Positions 9,035 through 17,469 of a stretch of 64,000 nt of DNA are shown piece after piece (position 1 is the first letter of the stretch; the number at the start of each line of letters is the position of its first letter). The notes beneath the pieces are model-generated. The model worked only from the letters and a program-made list of their open reading frames with translations, was not told the DNA's origin and made no database searches. The stretch is from Aeromonas bivalvium (GTDB lineage: Bacteria > Pseudomonadota > Gammaproteobacteria > Enterobacterales > Aeromonadaceae), in the NCBI RefSeq assembly GCF_000819765.1, contig NZ_CDBT01000035.1, positions 91,826 to 155,825 on the forward strand. Reading direction: 5' to 3'. The translations under genes were made by a program, and so were the position numbers.

Positions 9035-9123
9035 AACAACGCATCGCCATGACAGCTCTGCTGCTGGCCGTTCTCCGTGGCGGCCTCGGGTGGCAGAGCC
9101 ACCCTCAAGGAACATCCCTATGA
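9031..9123 (+). CDS. 30-codon micro-ORF, truncated duplicate of the ybhG N-terminus
   Basis: Starts at the ATG overlapping the cecR stop (ATGA at 9031) with a strong AGGAAGGAGA ribosome site. It reads MKQRIAMTALLLAVLRGGLG... and stops at TGA 9121-9123, which overlaps the ATG of ybhG (ATGA at 9120). The peptide copies the membrane-anchor start of ybhG, MKQRIAIVALLLTLIGGYLW. The start, stop and ribosome site suggest it is translated. It may act only as a coupling leader between cecR and ybhG. No independent function can be claimed. Confidence 0.4.
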   Translation: MKQRIAMTALLLAVLRGGLGWQSHPQGTSL

Positions 9124-9208
9124 AGCAACGCATCGCAATCGTGGCTCTGCTGCTGACCCTGATCGGTGGCTATCTCTGGTGGCAGGGGCGCCCGGCCGAT
9201 GGCTCCAT
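9031..9208 (+). repeat. 89-bp direct duplication of the ybhG start region
   Basis: The segment 9031-9119 and the segment from 9120 onward begin ATGAARCAACGCATCGC and share the downstream GCTCTGCTGCTG, GGTGGC and TGGTGGCAG-like blocks. The distance between the two ATGs is 89 bp. Each copy is preceded by a purine-rich ribosome site (AGGAAGGAGA before the first, AAGGAA before the second). The copies have diverged, so the duplication is not recent. Confidence 0.8.
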
Positions 9209-10088
9209 CCTCTACGGCAACGTCGACATCCGCGATGTGAACCTGGCGTTCAGAGTCGGCGGCAGGGTCAGCGAGGTGCTGGTCGATGAGGGGGACAAAG
9301 TGACAGCAGGCCAGCTGCTGGCTCGCCTCGATCCGGCGCCGCTTATCCACAGCCGCGACAGCGCCCGGGCCAACCTGGCTGCGCTCAGTGCTGCCAACGC
9401 TTTGATGCACAAGGGGTATCGCAGCGAAGAGACGGACCGTGCCCGGGCCGCACTGGCAGCCGCCGAGGCCGCCGCCCTGGAGGCCGACCAGCAGTGGCGT
9501 CGCCAGAGCGCCCTGGCGGCGACCGGCGCCATCTCCCGCGGCCAGCTCGACAGCGCCCGCTCCCAGCGGGATCAGACCCGGGCCCAGGTAAGTGCCGCCC
9601 GCGAACAGCTGGCCCAGCTCGAGACCGGTTTCCGCCCCGAGGAGATCGCCCAGTCCGACGCCGAGCTGGAAGGGGCCAAATCGGCACTGGCCAGCGCCGA
9701 ACTGGCGCTGGCGGATGCGGCCCTGACCGCCCCGAGCGACGGCATCCTCCTCACCCGCGCCGTGGAGACGGGCAGCATGGTGCAGGCGGGTGCCACCGCC
9801 TTCAACCTGTCGCTCACCACCCCGGTCTGGGTGCGCGCCTATGTGGAAGAGCCCTGGCTCGGCCACTTCCCGAGCGGCGCCAAGGTGACCCTCACTACCG
9901 ACTCTCGGCCGGACCAGCCCTATCAAGGGGTGGTGGGCTTCGTCTCCCCCAGCGCCGAGTTCACCCCCAAATCCGTGGAGACGCCGGATCTGCGCACCCA
10001 CCTGGTCTACCGGCTGCGCATAGTCGTGCAGGATCCTGACTCTGCCCTGCGCCAGGGGATGCCGGTCACCGTCAGGCTGGCACCATGA
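9120..10088 (+). CDS. ybhG: HlyD-family membrane fusion protein, YbhG-like
   Basis: Periplasmic adaptor subunit of an ABC exporter. The N-terminal anchor is MKQRIAIVALLLTLIGGYLW. A barrel-sandwich/lipoyl half follows (about residues 40-75), then an Ala/Glu-rich coiled-coil hairpin (about 85-205), then the second lipoyl half and beta-barrel (from TAPSDGILLTRAVETGSMVQ). The start at 9120 follows AAGGAACATCCCT and overlaps the preceding micro-ORF stop. The 3' end overlaps the ATPase gene by 4 bp (ATGA). 322 residues; E. coli YbhG is similar. Confidence 0.85.
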   Translation: MKQRIAIVALLLTLIGGYLWWQGRPADGSILYGNVDIRDVNLAFRVGGRVSEVLVDEGDKVTAGQLLARLDPAPLIHSRDSARANLAALSAANALMHKGYRSEETDRARAALAAAEAAALEADQQWRRQSALAATGAISRGQLDSARSQRDQTRAQVSAAREQLAQLETGFRPEEIAQSDAELEGAKSALASAELALADAALTAPSDGILLTRAVETGSMVQAGATAFNLSLTTPVWVRAYVEEPWLGHFPSGAKVTLTTDSRPDQPYQGVVGFVSPSAEFTPKSVETPDLRTHLVYRLRIVVQDPDSALRQGMPVTVRLAP

Positions 10089-11839
10089 GCGTCGCCATCC
10101 GGCTCGAGGGGCTCACCAAGCGCTTTGGCGAGCGGGTGGCTCTCAACGCCATCTCGGCCACCATTCCGAGCGGCGGCATCACGGGCCTGGTGGGTCCCGA
10201 TGGCGCAGGCAAGAGCACATTGCTGCGCCTGCTGGCCGGCCTGCTGGTGCCGGAGGCGGGGCAGAGCCGGGTGCTCGGGCTGGATCCTGTGCAGGAAGGG
10301 GATGCCCTGCGCCAGCGCCTCGGTTACATGCCCCAGCAGTTCGGGCTCTACGAGGATCTGAGCGTACTGGAGAACCTCACCCTCTATGCCGACCTGCGTG
10401 GCGTACTGGAGCCGGAACGCACACCCACCTTTGCGCGGCTGCTCGCCTTCACCGATCTCGCCCGCTTCACCGCCCGCCCGGCGGGCAAGCTGTCTGGGGG
10501 AATGAAGCAAAAACTCGGGCTCGCCTGCGCCCTGCTCGGTCAGCCCGAGGTGTTGCTGCTGGACGAACCCGGGGTCGGGGTCGACCCCATCAGTCGCCGT
10601 GCCCTGTGGCAGATGGTGCGCGAGCTCGCTCAGGGGGGGATGACGGTGCTCTGGAGCACCGCCTATCTGGATGAGGCCGAGCTGTGCGATCACGTGCTGC
10701 TGATGGCGGACGGCACGGTGCGCACCAGCGGCACCCCGGCGATACTCATGGGCGCCATGGCGAGCCGCTGCTGGCTGCTGGAGGCGGGGCAACTGGATGG
10801 CCGGGAGCGACGCGCCCTGCTGCGTCGCGCCCTGGCCCACCCGGCGGTGATGGACGGCGCCGTGGCCGGCGAGCGAGTGCGCCTGCTGCTGCGCCCCGAT
10901 GCAGTGCCGCCCCCCCTCGGTGAGCTGGGGCTGGCCGAGGGGGCCTTTGTGCCGACGCCAGCACGGCTGGAGGATGCCTTTATCGATCTGCTCGGCGGCG
11001 GGCCGGGCGGGGAGTCGAGCCTGGCGAGCGGGATGCGCGAGGCCAGTCTGCCCGAGGGCGTCTCCCCCGAGGCGGTGATCGAGGCTCGCCGCCTCACCAA
11101 GCGCTTCGGTGACTTTGTCGCCACCGACGATGTCAGCTTTGCGGTGCGCCGCGGCGAGATCTTCGGCCTGCTCGGCCCCAACGGGGCAGGCAAGTCCACC
11201 ACCTTCAAGATGGAGTGCGGCCTGCTGCGCCCGAGCGAGGGTCAGGCCCTGGTGACCGGCATCGATCTCGCCCGCAGCCCGTCGGCGGCGCGCCAGCATC
11301 TGGGTTACATGGCCCAGAAGTTCTCCCTCTACAAGCAGCTCACCGTGGCCCAGAACCTGTCGTTCTTCGCCGGTATCTACGGCCTGTTCGGCCGTGCCCA
11401 GCAGACGCGCATCGACGCCATGGTGGAGACCTTTGCCCTCGGCCCCTGGCTCGATCAGAAGGCGGAATCCCTGCCGCTGGGCCTGCGCCAGCGTCTCTCG
11501 CTGGCCTGCGCCCTGCTCCACGAGCCGCCGCTGCTGTTTCTCGACGAGCCCACCTCAGGGGTCGATCCCGTGACCCGGCGGGAGTTCTGGTCCCACATCA
11601 ATGCCCTGGCCGACCACGGGGTGACAGTGCTGGTAACCACCCACTTCATGGACGAGGCGGAGTATTGCGACCGCATCGCCCTCATCTATCGCGGCAGGCT
11701 GCTGGCACTCGGCACCCCGGACGAGCTCAAGGGGCTGGCCGCCAAGGACACCACCACTGCCTTGCCAACCTCTTCATTGCCCACCATGGAAGAGGCCTTC
11801 ATCACGCTAGTCGAGCGGGCCAGCGAGGAGAACCCATGA
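10085..11839 (+). CDS. ybhF: ABC transporter ATP-binding protein with two fused nucleotide-binding domains, YbhF-like
   Basis: 584 residues with two tandem ABC ATPase domains. Domain 1 has Walker A VGPDGAGKST (about 37-46), signature LSGGMKQK and Walker B VLLLDEPGVGVDP. Domain 2 (from about 338) has Walker A GPNGAGKSTT and Walker B LLFLDEPTSGVDP. Its signature region reads SLPLGLRQRLSL rather than LSGGQ, so that half is probably asymmetric, as in YbhF homologues. The gene overlaps ybhG and the downstream permease by 4 bp each (ATGA), indicating co-translation of the complex. Confidence 0.9.
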   Translation: MSVAIRLEGLTKRFGERVALNAISATIPSGGITGLVGPDGAGKSTLLRLLAGLLVPEAGQSRVLGLDPVQEGDALRQRLGYMPQQFGLYEDLSVLENLTLYADLRGVLEPERTPTFARLLAFTDLARFTARPAGKLSGGMKQKLGLACALLGQPEVLLLDEPGVGVDPISRRALWQMVRELAQGGMTVLWSTAYLDEAELCDHVLLMADGTVRTSGTPAILMGAMASRCWLLEAGQLDGRERRALLRRALAHPAVMDGAVAGERVRLLLRPDAVPPPLGELGLAEGAFVPTPARLEDAFIDLLGGGPGGESSLASGMREASLPEGVSPEAVIEARRLTKRFGDFVATDDVSFAVRRGEIFGLLGPNGAGKSTTFKMECGLLRPSEGQALVTGIDLARSPSAARQHLGYMAQKFSLYKQLTVAQNLSFFAGIYGLFGRAQQTRIDAMVETFALGPWLDQKAESLPLGLRQRLSLACALLHEPPLLFLDEPTSGVDPVTRREFWSHINALADHGVTVLVTTHFMDEAEYCDRIALIYRGRLLALGTPDELKGLAAKDTTTALPTSSLPTMEEAFITLVERASEENP

Positions 11840-12951
11840 GCATCAACCGCCGCCGTCTGCTGGCCCTGTGCCGCAAGGAGTCGCTGCAGATCGTGCGCGA
11901 CCCGAGCAGCATACTGGTCGCCTTCATCATGCCCGTGGTGCTGCTGGTGGTGATGGGCTACGCCATCAACCTGGACGTGGACCACCTGCGCCTCGGGGTC
12001 TGGCGCGCCGACGGCGGGGCGCCGGCGATCCGCTTCGAGCAGGCCCTGCGCGGCTCGACCGCGCTGGAGGTGCACGGGGGTGCCAGCAAGGAAGCGCTGC
12101 TGGGGAGCCTGGAGCGCGGCGAGATCCGGGGCCTGCTGGTGATCGATGAGGGCTTCTCCCGCGCCCTGGCCGGCCAGGGGGGCAGCGCGCCGCGCATCGT
12201 CCTGCTCACCGACGGATCCGAGCCCAACACCGCGAACTTCGTCACCAACTATGTGCAGGGGATCTGGCAGGGCTGGCTCCTCATTGAGGGCAAGCCCCAG
12301 AGCCAGCCGGTGGAGCTGCGCACCCGCGCCTGGTTCAACCCGGCGCTGGTGAGCCGCAACTTCCTGGTGCCGGGCTCCATTGCCGTGGTGATGACCATCA
12401 TAGGCGCCCTGCTCACCTCCCTGGTGGTGGCCCGGGAGTGGGAGCGCGGCACCATGGAGGCCCTGCTCGCCACCCCGGTGACCAAGGCCGAGCTGCTGCT
12501 CTCCAAGCTGCTGCCCTACTACGGACTCGGCATCGCCGCCATGCTCATCTGCCTGCTCTTCTCGGTGGCCGTGATGGGGGTGCCCTGGCGCGGCTCGCTG
12601 ATCTCCCTGTTCGTGCTCACCAGCCTGTTTCTCGGCAGCGCCCTCGGGCTCGGGCTCTTTCTCTCCACCGTGATGCGCAGCCAGTTCAACGCCGCCCAGG
12701 CGGCCCTGACGGCGGCCTTCCTGCCGGCCATGATGCTCTCTGGCTTCGTGTTCGAGATCGCCAGCATGCCGCCTCTGCTGCGGGCCATCACCCACCTCAT
12801 TCCGGCCCGCTACTTCGCCAGCTCCTTGCAGACCCTCTACCAGGCGGGCAACGTGCTCTCCATCCTGCTGGTCAACGGCGTCTGCCTGCTGCTGCTGGCC
12901 GCCTTCTGGCTGGCCCTCACCGCCCGCAAGACGCGGCGCACCCTGGAGTAA
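11836..12951 (+). CDS. ybhS: ABC-2 type permease, YbhS-like
   Basis: Start ATG at 11836 overlaps the ATPase stop. A long upstream in-frame extension is only a shadow of the ATPase gene. The 371-residue protein has one N-terminal transmembrane helix (about 22-42), a large extracytoplasmic domain, and five C-terminal helices with the ABC-2 signature region WERGTMEALLATPVTKAELL. It probably pairs with the next permease as a heterodimeric channel. Confidence 0.88.
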   Translation: MSINRRRLLALCRKESLQIVRDPSSILVAFIMPVVLLVVMGYAINLDVDHLRLGVWRADGGAPAIRFEQALRGSTALEVHGGASKEALLGSLERGEIRGLLVIDEGFSRALAGQGGSAPRIVLLTDGSEPNTANFVTNYVQGIWQGWLLIEGKPQSQPVELRTRAWFNPALVSRNFLVPGSIAVVMTIIGALLTSLVVAREWERGTMEALLATPVTKAELLLSKLLPYYGLGIAAMLICLLFSVAVMGVPWRGSLISLFVLTSLFLGSALGLGLFLSTVMRSQFNAAQAALTAAFLPAMMLSGFVFEIASMPPLLRAITHLIPARYFASSLQTLYQAGNVLSILLVNGVCLLLLAAFWLALTARKTRRTLE

Positions 12952-12953
12952 CC

Positions 12954-14042
12954 ATGCTGACTCGACTCTGGTGGCTGGTGCGAAAAGAGCTCTCCATCCT
13001 GCTGGGCAACACCCAGGGACGCTTCCTGCTCATCATGCCGGTACTGCTGCAGACCGCCCTCTTCCCGTTCGCCGCCACTCTGGAGGTGACCGGCAACACG
13101 CTCGCCATCTACGACCAGGACGGGGGTGCGCAGAGCCGGGAGCTCATCGAGCGCCTCACCCATATGCCCGCTTTCACGACCGTGCTGCCGGTGGCGGGCG
13201 AGACCGGGGTGACGGCGGCCATCACAGAACAGCAGGCCCTGCTGGCGCTGGTCATCCCCGCCGATTTCTCCCGCCGGCTGGCCCGGGGAGAGAGTGCGCC
13301 GCTACAGCTCATCGTCGATGGGCGCCGCTCCAACGGCGGCCAGGTGGCGGCAGGCTACATCAGCCAGGTGATCGCCCGCTGGCAGAGCGAGGGGCGCGGC
13401 GCCCCCGAGCTGCTTGTGCGCCACCTCTACAATCCCAACATCGAGTTTCGCTGGCACGTGCTCCCCTCCCTGGTGGCCATCATCACCACCATAGGCTGCC
13501 TCATCGTCACCGCGCTCTCGGTGGCGCGGGAGCGGGAAGAGGGCACCTTCGACCAGCTGCTGGTCTCTCCCCTCACCCCGGGCTGGATCATGGCGGGCAA
13601 GGCGGTGCCCGGCATCCTGGTGGCGGTGGGCCAGGGTTGCATCGTCGCGCTGGCGGCCCGCTTCGTCTATGCGGTGCCGTTTTCCGGCAGCCTGACCCTG
13701 CTGCTGGCGGGCATGATCTGCTACGGCCTGGCACTGGCCGGTATAGGGCTCTTCATCTCGTCCCTCTGCTCGACCCAGCAGCAGGCGTTCCTCGGGGTCT
13801 TCTCCTTCATGGTGCCGGCGGTGATCCTCTCGGGCTACGTCTCGCCAGTGGAGAACATGCCGCAAGTGTTCCAGTGGCTCGCCGCCATGGATCCCCTCAG
13901 CCACTTCATCGTGCTGCTCAAGGGGGTGTTTCTGAAGGGGCTCGGCTGGTCGGCCGCCTGGCCCCTGCTCTGGCCCCTGCTCGCCATCGGCGGCACCAGC
14001 CTCTCCTTGGCGCTCGCTCTGTTTCGCCGCCATATCGCCTGA
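12954..14042 (+). CDS. ybhR: ABC-2 type permease, YbhR-like
   Basis: Second permease of the exporter, 362 residues starting MLTRLWWLVRKELSILLG two bases after the ybhS stop. Topology matches its partner: one N-terminal helix, an extracytoplasmic loop domain, then REREEGTFDQLLVSPLTPGW and five helices. It ends the operon; a GC-rich inverted repeat (GGGCGCCC/GGGCGCCC, 14076-14098) follows but lacks a T-tract, so termination there is uncertain. Confidence 0.88.
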   Translation: MLTRLWWLVRKELSILLGNTQGRFLLIMPVLLQTALFPFAATLEVTGNTLAIYDQDGGAQSRELIERLTHMPAFTTVLPVAGETGVTAAITEQQALLALVIPADFSRRLARGESAPLQLIVDGRRSNGGQVAAGYISQVIARWQSEGRGAPELLVRHLYNPNIEFRWHVLPSLVAIITTIGCLIVTALSVAREREEGTFDQLLVSPLTPGWIMAGKAVPGILVAVGQGCIVALAARFVYAVPFSGSLTLLLAGMICYGLALAGIGLFISSLCSTQQQAFLGVFSFMVPAVILSGYVSPVENMPQVFQWLAAMDPLSHFIVLLKGVFLKGLGWSAAWPLLWPLLAIGGTSLSLALALFRRHIA

Positions 14043-14346
14043 CATCGTCAGGCAGTCCGCAACGGGGCGCCCCGGTGAAGGGCGCCCTCGTGAATGAGAT
14101 AAGTTTTCGTCTTTTCCGCCAGCCGGATAAGACCCCGCTTCCCTTCCCTGTCCCCCTCCCGGGCCACTCCGGCCTGGCACATGAATGCGCCTTGCATATA
14201 CCCATTTATGTATATGGTTGAATTTCATTGAGTTACCCCTGAAGGGATATATAAATGGACACTTGATTTGCATCAATTGCCCGCCCCCGTCGACTCGGTA
14301 GCCTAGCCTCAGATTGATGTTTTATTACTCCAAACTTGAGGCAACC
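14043..14346 (+). promoter_or_regulatory. Intergenic region holding the nirB promoter: NarL/NarP and FNR sites
   Basis: TACCCCT-GA-AGGGATA (14234-14249) is a 7-2-7 NarL/NarP heptamer pair. TTGAT-TTGC-ATCAA (14263-14276) is a perfect FNR box. Their centres are 28 bp apart, the same as the -69.5/-41.5 arrangement of the E. coli nir promoter (remembered), which would place the start near 14311. Upstream, CATATAC/GTATATG (14195-14201 and 14210-14216) is a perfect 7-bp inverted repeat of unknown role, overlapping a further heptamer TACCCAT. The rest of the gap, 14099-14194, shows nothing I recognise. Confidence 0.8.
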
Positions 14347-16893
14347 ATGAGCAAAGTCAGACTGGTCGTTGTGGGCAACGGCATGGTGGGGCACCGCTTC
14401 ATCGAAGAGTTGATCGAGCGGGCCGAGCCGGGCCGCTACGAGATCACCGTCTTCGGTGCAGAGCCCCGTCCCGCCTACGATCGCGTCCATCTCTCCTCCT
14501 ACTTCTCCCACCACACCAGCGAAGATCTCTCCCTCGTCAAACCCGGTTTCTACGACAAGCACGGCATCCGGTTGCTACTCGGCGAAGCGGTGAAAAAAAT
14601 CGACAGGGCCAACCGCGAAGTGCACTCCAACAAGGGCTCTGTGGTCGGTTACGACAAGCTGGTACTGGCCACCGGCTCCTACCCCTGGGTGCCGCCCATC
14701 CAGGGCAGTCAGCACCACGAGTGTTTCGTCTACCGCACCATCGAGGATCTGAAAGCCATCCGCAGCGCCGCCAGAAGCGGCAAGAGCGGGGTGGTGATCG
14801 GGGGCGGTCTGCTCGGCCTCGAAGCCGCCGGCGCCCTCAAGGCGCTCGGTCTCGAGACCCACGTGGTGGAGTTTGCTCCTGTGCTGATGGCCGAGCAGCT
14901 CGACGGTCAGGGCGGCCAGCTGCTGCGCCGCAAGATCGAATCCATGGGTGTGCAGGTGCACACCAGCAAGAGCACCAGCGAGATCCTGATGCACGGCGGC
15001 CGCGACGCCCAGCACCGCCTCGCCTTCGCCGATGGCACCGCCCTGGAAGTGGATGTGGTGGTCTTCTCCACCGGCATCCGCCCGCAGGATACCCTGGGCC
15101 GTTATTGCGAACTGGCCATAGCCCCGCGTGGCGGCGTAGCTGTCGACGATCACTGCCTCACCTCCGACCCCGACATCTACGCCATCGGCGAGTGCGCCGC
15201 CTGGCAGGGTCGCTTCTTCGGGCTGGTGGCGCCCGGCTACAAGATGGCCCAGATCACCGTCGACCATCTGCTCGGCGGCAACAGCCGTTTCGAGGGGGCG
15301 GACATGAGCGCCAAGCTCAAGCTGCTCGGCGTCTCTGTCGGCTCCATCGGCGATGCCCACGGCCGCACCCCGGGCAGCCACAGCTATGTGTTCCAGGATG
15401 ACCAGGCCGGGGTCTACAAGAAGATAGTGGTGAGCGAAGACAACAGCCGACTGCTCGGTGCCGTGCTGGTGGGTGACGTGGATGACTACGGCAACCTGCT
15501 GCAGATGATGCTCAACACCCTGCCGCTGCCGAACCACCCGGACACCCTGATCCTGCCTGCCTACGCCGGTGCCAAGCCGACCCTGGGGGTGGATGCCCTG
15601 CCTTCCACCGCCCAGATCTGCTCCTGCTTCGACGTCTCCAAGGGCGACATAGCCCAGGCGGTGGCCGAAGGTCACACCACCCTGGCCGCCATCAAGCAGC
15701 ACACCAAGGCTGGTACCGGCTGCGGCGGCTGCGTGCCCCTCATCAGTCAGGTGCTCAACGCCGAGCTAGTGAAGCAGGGCATCGAGGTCAACAACCACCT
15801 CTGCGCCCACTTCCCCCACTCCCGTCAGGAGCTGTTCCATCTGATCAGGGTGGAGGGGATCAAGAGCTTCGACGAGCTGCTGGCCAGGCACGGTCAGGGT
15901 CATGGCTGCGAGGTGTGCAAACCGACCGTCGGCTCCATCCTCGCCTCCTGCTGGAACGAGTACGTGCTGAGCCCGCTCAATACCCAGCTGCAGGACACCA
16001 ACGACATCTTCCTCGGCAACATGCAAAAGGACGGAACCTACTCGGTCATCCCGCGCATGGCCGGCGGCGAGGTGACCCCGGAAGGGCTGCTGGCGGTGGC
16101 CGAAGTGGCCCGCGACTACAAGCTCTACACCAAGATCACCGGCGCCCAGCGCATCGGCCTGTTCGGGGCCCAGAAGGATGACCTGCCCGCCATCTGGCGC
16201 AAGCTGCTGGCGGCGGGTTTCGAGACCGGTCAGGCCTACGCCAAGGCGCTGCGCATGGCCAAGACCTGCGTCGGCAGCACCTGGTGCCGCTTCGGCGTGC
16301 AGGACAGCGTCGGCCTCGGGGTCTTCCTCGAAAACCGCTACAAGGGGATTCGAACCCCGCACAAGATGAAGTTCGGCGTCTCCGGCTGTACCCGTGAGTG
16401 TGCGGAAGCCCAGGGCAAGGATGTCGGCATCATCGCCACGGACGCGGGCTGGAACCTCTATGTGGGCGGCAACGGCGGCATGAAGCCGCGCCACGCCGAT
16501 CTGCTGGCGTCTGACCTCGACCGCGAGACGCTCATCAAGCTGATCGACCGCTTCATGATGTTCTACGTGACCAGCGCCGACAAACTGCAGCGCACCTCGG
16601 TCTGGCTCGGCAACCTGGAAGGGGGCGTCGACTACCTGCGCGAAGTGATAGTCCACGACAAGCTGGGGCTGGCCGACACCCTGGAGCGCGATATCCAGCG
16701 CCTTATCGACAGCTACGAGTGCGAATGGTCGCGCACCCTCAACGAAGAGGAGGCACTCAAGCGCTTCAGCCACTTCATCAACAGCGACAAGCGCGACCCG
16801 GACGTTCAGTTCGTCGCCGAGCGCGCGCAGCACAGGCCCGCCACCCCGGCCGAGCGCATCCCCGTCTACCAGATCGAGGTGGAAACCAAATAA
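14347..16893 (+). CDS. nirB: NADH-dependent nitrite reductase large subunit NirB
   Basis: Cytoplasmic siroheme enzyme that reduces nitrite to ammonium with NADH. Start at 14347 after a GAGG site. The N-terminal FAD/NAD(P)-binding region runs from residue 4 (VVVGNGMVGHRF) to about 300. A BFD-like [2Fe-2S] domain with CSCFDVSKGDI and GCGGC follows near 425-475. The sulfite/nitrite-reductase half has the siroheme-4Fe4S cysteines in CVGSTWC and CTREC (about 637-683). 848 residues, as in E. coli. Its TAA overlaps the ATG of the first nirD-derived micro-ORF. Confidence 0.96.
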   Translation: MSKVRLVVVGNGMVGHRFIEELIERAEPGRYEITVFGAEPRPAYDRVHLSSYFSHHTSEDLSLVKPGFYDKHGIRLLLGEAVKKIDRANREVHSNKGSVVGYDKLVLATGSYPWVPPIQGSQHHECFVYRTIEDLKAIRSAARSGKSGVVIGGGLLGLEAAGALKALGLETHVVEFAPVLMAEQLDGQGGQLLRRKIESMGVQVHTSKSTSEILMHGGRDAQHRLAFADGTALEVDVVVFSTGIRPQDTLGRYCELAIAPRGGVAVDDHCLTSDPDIYAIGECAAWQGRFFGLVAPGYKMAQITVDHLLGGNSRFEGADMSAKLKLLGVSVGSIGDAHGRTPGSHSYVFQDDQAGVYKKIVVSEDNSRLLGAVLVGDVDDYGNLLQMMLNTLPLPNHPDTLILPAYAGAKPTLGVDALPSTAQICSCFDVSKGDIAQAVAEGHTTLAAIKQHTKAGTGCGGCVPLISQVLNAELVKQGIEVNNHLCAHFPHSRQELFHLIRVEGIKSFDELLARHGQGHGCEVCKPTVGSILASCWNEYVLSPLNTQLQDTNDIFLGNMQKDGTYSVIPRMAGGEVTPEGLLAVAEVARDYKLYTKITGAQRIGLFGAQKDDLPAIWRKLLAAGFETGQAYAKALRMAKTCVGSTWCRFGVQDSVGLGVFLENRYKGIRTPHKMKFGVSGCTRECAEAQGKDVGIIATDAGWNLYVGGNGGMKPRHADLLASDLDRETLIKLIDRFMMFYVTSADKLQRTSVWLGNLEGGVDYLREVIVHDKLGLADTLERDIQRLIDSYECEWSRTLNEEEALKRFSHFINSDKRDPDVQFVAERAQHRPATPAERIPVYQIEVETK

Positions 16894-16973
16894 TGAAACT
16901 TGCCTGCCAACTCAATGACATCCTGTCGGGCTGCATGGACGTTTGCGCCCTGCTCGATAGCCAGTTCATCTAA
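16893..16973 (+). CDS. 26-codon micro-ORF, nirD N-terminal copy 1
   Basis: ATG overlaps the nirB TAA (TAATG) with GAGGTGG upstream. It reads MKLACQLNDILSGCMDVCAL... and stops at TAA 16971-16973. Copy 2 has CAA in place of that stop. It is followed by 20 bases before the next micro-ORF. Start and ribosome site look functional; a peptide function is not supported. Confidence 0.35.
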   Translation: MKLACQLNDILSGCMDVCALLDSQFI

Positions 16974-16993
16974 CTCGAGGTGGAGATTAAGCG

Positions 16994-17098
16994 ATGAAAC
17001 TTGCCTGCCAACTCAACGACATCCTGCCGGGCTGCATGGACGTTTGCGCCCTGCCCGATAGCCAGTTCATCCAACTCGATGTGGAGATTAAGCGATGA
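16994..17098 (+). CDS. 34-codon micro-ORF, nirD N-terminal copy 2
   Basis: Begins MKLACQLNDILPGCMDVCAL after GAGGTGGAG and ends in the TGA that overlaps the nirD ATG (ATGA at 17095). Translation of this ORF would hand ribosomes directly to nirD. Two extra Cys residues distinguish it from NirD. No function beyond coupling can be inferred. Confidence 0.35.
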   Translation: MKLACQLNDILPGCMDVCALPDSQFIQLDVEIKR

Positions 17099-17412
17099 AA
17101 TTAGCCTGCCAACTCAACGACATACTCCCTGGCACCGGCGTCTGTGCTCTGATCGAGGGGCGTCAGATCGCCCTGTTCCGCCCGAGCGCGGCCGCCGAGG
17201 TGTTCGCCATCGACAACCGGGATCCCTTCTTCGCCGCCAACGTGCTGTCGCGTGGCATCGTAGGTGAACACGAGGGTGAGCTCTGGGTCGCCAGCCCGCT
17301 CAAGAAGCAGCGCTTTCGCCTGAGCGATGGCCACTGTTTCGACAACCCTGCGATGTCGGTGCAGAGCTATCCCGTTGAAGTGCGTGATCAGCAGGTCTGG
17401 GTCGCCGTCTAA
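17095..17412 (+). CDS. nirD: Nitrite reductase small subunit NirD
   Basis: 105-residue Rieske-like subunit that associates with NirB. The fold is recognisable from VCALIEGRQIALFRP and the C-terminal YPVEVRDQQVWVAV. As in other NirD proteins, the cysteines that would bind a Rieske cluster are absent. The ATG is the third of three tandem starts. The ribosome site is TGTGGAG inside the upstream micro-ORF. Confidence 0.93.
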   Translation: MKLACQLNDILPGTGVCALIEGRQIALFRPSAAAEVFAIDNRDPFFAANVLSRGIVGEHEGELWVASPLKKQRFRLSDGHCFDNPAMSVQSYPVEVRDQQVWVAV

Positions 17413-17469
17413 AGCCAAATTCACTCTCTTTCGGGCTGCCTGAGGGCTGCCCTTTCAAGGACTCACAAG

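Larger units (their letters stand above)
16893..17170 (+). repeat. 101-bp triplication of the nirB/nirD junction
   Basis: Three consecutive copies start with ATGAAAYTWGCCTGCCAACT at 16893, 16994 and 17095, exactly 101 bp apart; the third is the real nirD start. Copies 1 and 2 differ at about five positions. Their last 25 bp (CTCGAGGTGGAGATTAAGCG) resemble the end of nirB (ATCGAGGTGGAAACCAAATA), so the duplicated unit spans the junction: nirD start plus nirB tail with its ribosome site. Confidence 0.9.

Noticed and set aside
14076..14098. GGGCGCCC inverted repeat after ybhR as a terminator
   Set aside because: No T-tract follows, so rho-independent termination is not supported.
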